A stretch of 11,358 nt of DNA from the NCBI GenBank assembly GCA_031262205.1, contig JAISID010000007.1, forward strand, positions 1-11,358, written 5' to 3'. Positions 6,596-11,358 of the stretch are shown piece after piece (position 1 is the first letter of the stretch; each line of letters opens with the position of its first letter). Origin of the DNA: Holosporales bacterium (GTDB taxonomy: Bacteria > Pseudomonadota > Alphaproteobacteria > RUG11792). A program made the translations under genes and the position numbers. Below the pieces are notes generated by a model. It was not told the origin of the DNA, ran no database searches, and worked only from the letters and a program-made list of their open reading frames with translations.

Positions 6596-6833
6596 CAAAA
6601 ACGCAAAAACTTATAGAGCGAAACGCCGCAGCTTATTATAATGCTTCAAACGCATAAATATGCCCTTTTGCATTTAATCATAAAGAGCATACTTGAGAAT
6701 GACTTAGATTGTATCAATCGCTTTTAGCTTAATATGATGTTCTTCTTCAGAACCGCCAAATGCTAGGCTATGAATAGTCTTATAAATTACGTACGAATTA
6801 TTAGTTAAAAATAGCGATAATTTACAAGCGCCT

Positions 6834-6924
6834 TGGCGGAGAGAGGGGGATTCGAACCCCCGATATGTTATTAACATATACTCGCTTTCCAAGCGAGCGC
6901 CTTCAGCCGCTCGGCCATCTCTCC
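6834..6924 (-). tRNA. tRNA-Ser (anticodon GGA)
   Basis: On the minus strand all arms fold: acceptor GGAGAGA with TCTCTCC (6918-6924 and 6838-6844), D-arm GCC/GGC, anticodon stem CTCGC/GCGAG with loop TTGGAAA (anticodon GGA at 6888-6890), and the long class II variable arm expected for serine (ATATGTT-AAT-AACATAT, 7 pairs). The T-arm is GGGGG/CCCCC with loop TTCGAAT. The discriminator base is G and CCA is encoded. It reads UCC and UCU codons. An ATG frame overlapping it on the same strand is spurious. Confidence 0.98.
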
Positions 6925-6934
6925 TTATTAAACT

Positions 6935-6963
6935 AAGATATCACGGCCTTGATTTATATTCAA
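6935..6963 (-). promoter_or_regulatory. Promoter of tRNA-Ser
   Basis: On the minus strand TTGAAT (6958-6963), exactly 17 bases, then TATCTT (6935-6940) places the transcription start 5-8 bases upstream of the tRNA 5' end. Spacing and position fit a sigma-70-type stable RNA promoter. Confidence 0.6.
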
Positions 6964-7216
6964 TTAGTTCCAATTTCTAACTCTCCACTAATTCCGAACA
7001 TTCTTAACAAAGCGTCTAACAACGGGATTTATGGATTGGATGGCAATTTTGGAATAACCGCCTAAGTTCGCGTAGAATTTCTTAACGTTAAATTTCGCCG
7101 ACGCCCGCCAGATCAAATCAAACGCGGAGCGCGTGAAAATAAATTTGTGGAATTTTTCTGAAAATCAAGTAGTCTTAAAGTTTGATTAGCGTTTATGTCA
7201 AAATGCAATTTTAAAC

Positions 7217-9541
7217 ATGCTGAAAGGAATAGTAATAGTAGAATCGCCGGCAAAGGCGAAAACTTTAAGGACTTATCTGGGGAAAGATTATAAGGTAATC
7301 GCCAGTTATGGACACATAAGAGACCTTGTGTCTAAAAACGGCTCCGTCGACACAAACAATCATTATAAGATGCTGTGGGAATTTAACGAGCGTGGGAAAA
7401 AGCAAATTAAAGAGATATCGGATTCGCTTAAGTTATCTGACAACTTGTTCCTAGCCACCGACCCAGATCGCGAAGGAGAAGCTATTTCTTGGCACATTTT
7501 AGAGACTCTTAAAGCAAAGAAACTTCTGGCTAATAAGAACGTAAAACGAGTTGTGTTTCACGAGATAACGAAGTCCGCAGTAGAGCGGGCTTTCCAAACT
7601 CCTAAAAACCTCGACCAAAATCTAGTCGACGCGTATCTTGCAAGAAGAGCGTTAGATTATTTGGTTGGATTTTCACTATCTCCCGTGCTTTGGAGAAAAA
7701 TGCCTGGCGCTAAATCCGCAGGTAGAGTTCAGTCGGTGGCATTAAGGTTAATCGTCGAAAGAGAACTCGAAATTCAAAGGTTTAAATCCGAAGAGTATTG
7801 GAGTATTCACGCCGACTTCGACGCTTCTAACGGAACCTTTACGTCAAGTTTAGTCCAGTTCGACAATGCTAAACTTGAGAAACTGGATATCAAAAACGAA
7901 ACGCAAGCGAACGATATTATCGCTCAACTCGAAAAAAAGCAATATTTTGTAGATACGATTGAAAAAAAGACCGTTAAGAGAAATCCTTACGCTCCGTTTA
8001 CAACTTCGACTCTTCAACAAGAAGCCGTGAGAAAACTTGGATTTAGCGCTAAGAAGGCGATGCAAATTGCTCAAAAACTCTACGAAGGCGTTTCGATAGA
8101 CGGAACGATGACGGGACTTATAACGTATATGAGAACGGATAGCACGGCTCTTTCAACCGAAGCGATAAACGGTTCTAGATCGTTTATTCAAAAGACCTAC
8201 GGGGATAAATACCTTCCAAAGTCTCCTAAAATTTATAAGACTAAAACCAAGAATGCTCAAGAGGCTCACGAAGCGATTAGACCTACTTCATTCTTAAGGC
8301 CGCCCGATGCGATAACGCAATTTATATCCAACGACGAACTGAAACTTTACGAACTGATTTGGAAGAGAACTGTAGCTTCTCAAATGGAAAACGCTTTGAT
8401 AGATCAGGTGTCGGTCAATATACCTTCAAAAGACAAAACTGCTTTATTCAAGGCGAGCGGATCGACTATTTTATTCGATGGATTCTTAAAACTATATGTC
8501 GAGTCGACAGACGATAATTCGGAAGACGCCGATAAAAAAGTTAAGAAACTTCCGATATTAAAAGAAGGCGAAGACTTAGAGCTAAAGAGCGTTATAGGCA
8601 GCCAGCATTTTACTCAACCTCCGCCAAGGTTCAACGAGGCGAGTCTAGTGAAAAAGCTGGAAGAACTCGGGATTGGCAGACCGTCCACCTATGCGACGAT
8701 CATCAATGTTCTTCAAGAAAGAAAATACGCGACGCTTCAGAAAAGGACTTTCATTCCCGAAAGCATTGGTTTTCTAGTTACGTCGTTCCTCCGAAACTTT
8801 TTTTCAAAATACGTTCAGTATGGATTTACGGCAAACCTTGAGGAGGAGCTGGACGACATATCTAACGGTAGGCTTATTTGGGATAAAGTTCTCGATAAGT
8901 TTTGGGAAGAATTTACTAAATATATTTCGAAAGCTAACGAATTGACGATAACGGACGTGATTAATTCGGTTGAAAAAGACATAAACGATTACTTATTTAA
9001 GGACGTTGAAAACGAGAGAATTTGCCCGCTATGCAAGACTGGGCGGATTAATCTCAAACTTGGAAGATTCGGGGCGTTTCTAGGATGTTCTAATTATCCA
9101 GACTGTAAGTTTACTAAAAAGCTAGGCGAGAGCAATTCTGAGAATATGGCAAATGAGACGCCTGATCGCCCGGCTAAAGTTGAGATTGGCAAAGACGTCA
9201 ATAACAATAATGATTCCGTATTTCTGAAAAAGGGACCTTTCGGATATTACTTCGAATGGGAAAACACAAAAGACAGCTCGGGTAAAAAACCAAAAAGACA
9301 GGCTATTCCTAAGTTTGTTAATAATCCGTCCGAGCTAACGATAGACGACGCGATAACGTTAAGCAGTCTGCCAAAGGTTCTAGGCGAGCATCCTAAAAGC
9401 AAAAAGGAAATTCAACTGGCGCTTGGGAAGTTCGGGCCGTATTTAAAGATGGGAGATAAGTCGTTTAGGCTTGAAAAAGATATGAATTTCTTAAAGACCA
9501 CATTAGAAGACGCATTAAAGATAATAAACGAAAAGTCGTAA
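7217..9541 (+). CDS. topA: DNA topoisomerase I (type IA)
   Basis: Relaxes negative supercoils by breaking one strand through a 5'-phosphotyrosine bond. The N-terminal TOPRIM domain begins IVIVESPAKAKT (E9, K13) and contains the acidic metal site ATDPDREGE (D82, D84, E86). RRALDYLVGFSLSPVLWR and GAKSAGRVQSVALRLI follow. The catalytic tyrosine is Y304 with R306 in GLITYMRTDSTAL. The core is followed by one zinc finger (C603, C606, C624, C630) and C-terminal repeats marked by KGPFGYYFEW (about 683) and LGKFGPYLKMG (about 741). At 774 residues it is shorter than E. coli TopA (865), and its single finger plus repeat tail resembles alphaproteobacterial, especially Rickettsia-like, enzymes. There is no Shine-Dalgarno sequence before the ATG, but IVIVESPAKA at residues 5-14 supports this start. 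No confident promoter was found in the 292-base gap upstream (palindrome TTAACGTTAA at 7082-7091). Confidence 0.97.
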   Translation: MLKGIVIVESPAKAKTLRTYLGKDYKVIASYGHIRDLVSKNGSVDTNNHYKMLWEFNERGKKQIKEISDSLKLSDNLFLATDPDREGEAISWHILETLKAKKLLANKNVKRVVFHEITKSAVERAFQTPKNLDQNLVDAYLARRALDYLVGFSLSPVLWRKMPGAKSAGRVQSVALRLIVERELEIQRFKSEEYWSIHADFDASNGTFTSSLVQFDNAKLEKLDIKNETQANDIIAQLEKKQYFVDTIEKKTVKRNPYAPFTTSTLQQEAVRKLGFSAKKAMQIAQKLYEGVSIDGTMTGLITYMRTDSTALSTEAINGSRSFIQKTYGDKYLPKSPKIYKTKTKNAQEAHEAIRPTSFLRPPDAITQFISNDELKLYELIWKRTVASQMENALIDQVSVNIPSKDKTALFKASGSTILFDGFLKLYVESTDDNSEDADKKVKKLPILKEGEDLELKSVIGSQHFTQPPPRFNEASLVKKLEELGIGRPSTYATIINVLQERKYATLQKRTFIPESIGFLVTSFLRNFFSKYVQYGFTANLEEELDDISNGRLIWDKVLDKFWEEFTKYISKANELTITDVINSVEKDINDYLFKDVENERICPLCKTGRINLKLGRFGAFLGCSNYPDCKFTKKLGESNSENMANETPDRPAKVEIGKDVNNNNDSVFLKKGPFGYYFEWENTKDSSGKKPKRQAIPKFVNNPSELTIDDAITLSSLPKVLGEHPKSKKEIQLALGKFGPYLKMGDKSFRLEKDMNFLKTTLEDALKIINEKS

Positions 9542-9718
9542 ACCTTTTATGCGCTTGCCAAAAGCCTAGTCTTATTTTACCTACCATGTAAAACGATAGT
9601 TTTTAGCATTAATGGAATAATTGAATACTTTTTGATTAAGAATAGACGCATTAACTGCTAGTATAGTTAATATCAAAAAACTTGCAAAATAAAAAAGGGG
9701 GAATATATAGCTAAAAGA

Positions 9719-9915
9719 ATGGGGAGTAATTTAATAAGGAAGAAAGAAAAATGGAAAATAGCGATTACTTGCTGTATCGCTTTTTCTACAAGGCGAACAT
9801 GCCTTCGTAGAAACAGAAGAAACGTTAGTAAAGAATTAGAGAAGTAAATCCTGGTCTTATTATTCCAGAGCTTAGTAAAGAAATAGATCGAGTTCAACTA
9901 TACGTATTAATTTAG
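9719..9915 (+). pseudogene. Probable frameshifted remnant of a small exported-protein gene
   Basis: ATG 9719 opens a frame reading MGSNLIRKKEKW followed by KIAITCCIAFS, a basic N-region plus hydrophobic core typical of a signal peptide. That frame then becomes Arg/Cys-rich and stops. Protein-like sequence continues in the next frame (EHAFVETEETLVK, from 9795) and then in the third (REVNPGLIIPELSKEIDRVQ, 9838 to a TAG at 9913-9915). Joined, they give a signal peptide plus about 40 acidic, soluble-looking residues. A GGGGG run at 9697-9701 could be the ribosome-binding site but sits 17 bases before the ATG. An alternative small ORF with a better-placed AAGGAAG starts at 9751 but has only 19 codons. 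The original protein was not recognised; chance frames remain possible. Confidence 0.3.
9783..9813 (+). repeat. Bulged hairpin
   Basis: TTTCTAC-AAGGC (9783-9794) pairs with GCCTT-C-GTAGAAA (9801-9813): 12 pairs, a single bulged base (C9806) and a 6-base loop GAACAT. It has no T-tract. It lies where the frames of the remnant gene cross over, so it could be a repair scar, an RNA structure, or incidental. Confidence 0.5.
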
Positions 9916-9968
9916 ACTAAAGGTTTTACTCTGTAACAACCTATAAATGACATGATCTGGACTGCATA

Positions 9969-10009
9969 AAGAGAGGTTCTTACTCTTATAACCTCTCTTA
10001 GATATTTTT
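9969..10009 (+). terminator. Rho-independent terminator
   Basis: A perfect 10-pair stem AAGAGAGGTT (9969-9978) with AACCTCTCTT (9990-9999) and an 11-base loop is followed by a T-rich run (ATATTTTTCTC, then more T). Polarity fits + strand transcription. It is some 430 bases beyond the topA stop, so it may end the topA transcript with a long 3' UTR, an RNA made from the gap, or act as an attenuator ahead of the UvrA-like gene. Confidence 0.6.
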
Positions 10010-10028
10010 CTCTTTCTTTTGCAACATA

Positions 10029-10095
10029 CGCTTACGTAAAAATAAAAGGCTTAGTTGCTAATCAAAACTCCGCAGCGGTTAGTTTTACATAAGCG
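10029..10095. repeat. Inverted-repeat element with inner hairpins
   Basis: Outer arms of 13 bases, CGCTTACGTAAAA (10029-10041) and TTTTACATAAGCG (10083-10095), pair with one mismatch (C-A in + RNA, G-U in minus RNA). Inside are two small hairpins: TTAG-TTG-CTAA (10051-10061), and AACT-CCG-CAG-CGG-TT-AGTT (10066-10084), which overlaps the outer arm by two bases. It could fold as a three-way junction. It lies between the terminator and the probable promoter of the UvrA-like gene. Confidence 0.55.
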
Positions 10096-10111
10096 CAAAA
10101 CTGAGAAGTAT

Positions 10112-10117
10112 TATAAT
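10112..10117 (+). promoter_or_regulatory. -10 box of a probable promoter for the UvrA-like gene
   Basis: A consensus TATAAT lies 36 bases before the ATG. The best -35 candidate, TTTACA (10084-10089), is 22 bases away, which is too far, so the promoter may rely on an activator or on another -35. Downstream, AGGGAAG (10139-10145) gives a moderate Shine-Dalgarno sequence 8 bases before the ATG. Confidence 0.35.
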
Positions 10118-10153
10118 GTAATTTTAAGTTAGGTTTTTAGGGAAGCAAGAGCA

Positions 10154-11358
10154 ATGCAGAAATTTGAACCGCCGCGATTTATTGAGATAAGAGGAGCGAG
10201 AGTTAACAATCTTAAAAATATCGACGTAGATATCCCGCTGGGAAAAATCATCGGCATTTGCGGAGTATCTGGATCTGGGAAAAGTTCTTTGGCTTTAGGA
10301 GTATTGTATTCGGAGGGATTTCGAAAATACTTAAGCGCTCTGTCGGCTTATTCTAAAAGAAGAATTGCTCAGCCGAAAAAAGCTAAAATAGACTCAATTC
10401 GTTATTTGCCTTCTACAATCGCGTTACGGCAACGCCCGGCGATTCCTAGCATACGAAGTACTGTCGGCACTATGACGGAGACGTTGAACGTAGTTCGCTT
10501 AATGTTTTCAAGGTTGGGAAGTCATCCCTGTCCGAACGGACACCTCGTTAGTCCGTCGCTTGAAAGTTTCAGAACGCTGGAGCTTGTTTGTCCTCAATGC
10601 GGCGCTCGTTTTGAATTTCCAAGCGCGGAATCGTTCTCCTTTAACTCCGGCGGAGCCTGTGAAAAGTGCGGAGGACTCGGCGTGATTCGAGTAATAAACC
10701 CAAAGAAGCTAGTTCCCGACGAAACCTTGACTGTGGAGCAGGGGGCGATTTCTCCATGGCGTATGATGGGGCGAACGCTGAGTCCTTTGGTCGCTAAAGA
10801 ACTCGGCGTCCGTATTAACGTTCCATACAAAGATTTAACCGAAAAAGAAAAACATATTTTGTTGCATGGCGAGGAGGGGATTCATCAGGTAATATATACT
10901 AACGAAAGAGGCAAGGCTATTCCGCTAAACGTAAACTACGAGAACGCTTATCTTGCTGTGATCAACAGCTCGAAAAGCTCAAGCGAGACGACCTTGTCAA
11001 AAGTCGAGAGATACTACGATTTAGAAATCTGTCCGGAATGCAAGGGGACTAGGATAAATTCCCATACTTTGGCCAGCAGGTTGGCTGGATACAACATAAG
11101 CGAAGCATCGGCGTTCTCTATAAAGGAGCTTTACGGATTTGCGGAAAAGGCGTCTCAAAATAAAATTCCCGGGCTTGAGAAAATCACAGAAGAGCTAATC
11201 GGCGAACTTCGCGTGAAATTGGATATTCTAAATCTTCTGGGAGTATCGTATTTGACCTTAGATCGGCTTGGAAATTCTCTCTCGAACGGCGAGCTTCAAC
11301 GTATTCAGTTGGCGAAAATCATTCAAAACGATACGACTGGCGTTTTGTATGTTTTCGA
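10154..11358 (+). CDS. UvrA-family ABC ATPase lacking the UvrB-binding domain (3' end outside window)
   Basis: The first 401 codons of a UvrA paralogue, open to the window end. FIEIRGARVNNLKN leads to Walker A GVSGSGKSS (37-45), then RSTVGTMTETLNVVRLMFSR (101-120). Zinc-binding pairs C146/C149 and C169/C172 flank ESFSFNSGG; a second pair is C293/C296 (CPECKGTRIN). The first signature is LSNGELQRIQLAK (376 on, usually LSGGE) and Walker B begins LYVF at the edge. In true UvrA about 110 residues of UvrB-binding domain separate the CPxC near 126 from the next zinc pair; here the gap is about 20 residues and the first CPxC is CPNG. This matches class II/III UvrA paralogues, which do not bind UvrB and are tied to DNA-damage tolerance or drug self-resistance in some bacteria. 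ATG 10154 is the only ATG after the in-frame TAG at 10130-10132. Confidence 0.88.
   Translation, partial: MQKFEPPRFIEIRGARVNNLKNIDVDIPLGKIIGICGVSGSGKSSLALGVLYSEGFRKYLSALSAYSKRRIAQPKKAKIDSIRYLPSTIALRQRPAIPSIRSTVGTMTETLNVVRLMFSRLGSHPCPNGHLVSPSLESFRTLELVCPQCGARFEFPSAESFSFNSGGACEKCGGLGVIRVINPKKLVPDETLTVEQGAISPWRMMGRTLSPLVAKELGVRINVPYKDLTEKEKHILLHGEEGIHQVIYTNERGKAIPLNVNYENAYLAVINSSKSSSETTLSKVERYYDLEICPECKGTRINSHTLASRLAGYNISEASAFSIKELYGFAEKASQNKIPGLEKITEELIGELRVKLDILNLLGVSYLTLDRLGNSLSNGELQRIQLAKIIQNDTTGVLYVF

Larger units (their letters stand above)
9542..10153. other. Gap of 612 bases between topA and the UvrA-like gene
   Basis: No intact recognised gene. From left to right it holds a weak hairpin after topA (CTTTT/AAAAG near 9545-9565), the remnant of a probable secreted-protein gene, a bulged hairpin, a rho-independent terminator, a 67-base inverted-repeat element and the likely promoter of the UvrA-like gene. 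A 74-codon hydrophobic frame on the minus strand (9673-9897) overlies the remnant and is considered a shadow. Confidence 0.6.

Noticed and set aside
6704..6892. 62-codon minus-strand frame
   Set aside because: Its 5' part overlaps the tRNA-Ser gene on the same strand, and the fold of the tRNA is unambiguous.
9673..9897. 74-codon hydrophobic minus-strand frame
   Set aside because: Low-complexity Phe/Leu-rich translation of an A-rich + strand stretch, with no ribosome-binding site; more likely antisense to the decayed + strand gene.
1..11358. CRISPR arrays, insertion sequences, prophage genes, rRNA, RNase P, SRP or tmRNA
   Set aside because: Gaps were read for regularly spaced repeats, transposase motifs and the conserved cores of these RNAs; none was seen.

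Overview
The window looks like part of a chromosome of an AT-rich bacterium (about 40 % GC by eye), most likely an alphaproteobacterium with a reduced or decaying genome of the Rickettsiales/Holosporales kind. This is inferred from remembered family patterns: the permease and ATPase of the Mla lipid transporter lie in the order mlaE-mlaF, topoisomerase I has a Rickettsia-like length and tail, and UvrD is short. The wide, gene-poor gaps contain broken reading frames and hairpins. No database search was possible.

Left part (1-2985, all + strand): the 3' part of a gene fusing a HEPN-type (HI0074-like) domain to a minimal nucleotidyltransferase (HI0073-like). A gap with promoter-like elements follows, then a tight three-gene operon of mlaE, mlaF and an HD-domain phosphohydrolase. 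The operon has no MlaD gene, so the lipid-binding MCE subunit must be encoded elsewhere or be missing.

Middle part (2986-6924): a gap with a coding-like minus-strand frame lacking a convincing start; a short biotin-protein ligase gene (birA) with no C-terminal domain; and a 450-base gap ending in an 85-base near-perfect palindrome. A TATAAT box abuts the start codon of a small unknown ORF just after that palindrome. This small ORF converges on uvrD, a UvrD/PcrA helicase gene on the minus strand that starts at TTG. A minus-strand tRNA-Ser(GGA) with encoded CCA and its own promoter follows.

Right part (6925-11358, + strand): topA (complete), then a 610-base gap holding a probable frameshifted remnant of a secreted-protein gene, a rho-independent terminator and a 67-base inverted-repeat element. 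The window ends inside a UvrA-family ATPase gene that lacks the UvrB-binding domain and so is probably not a classical nucleotide-excision-repair subunit.

Several housekeeping genes serve DNA maintenance (uvrD, topA, the UvrA paralogue), but they are not one operon. The most unusual observations are the HEPN-MNT fusion that has lost its HEPN histidine, the two long palindromic elements, and the UvrA paralogue behind a complex leader region.
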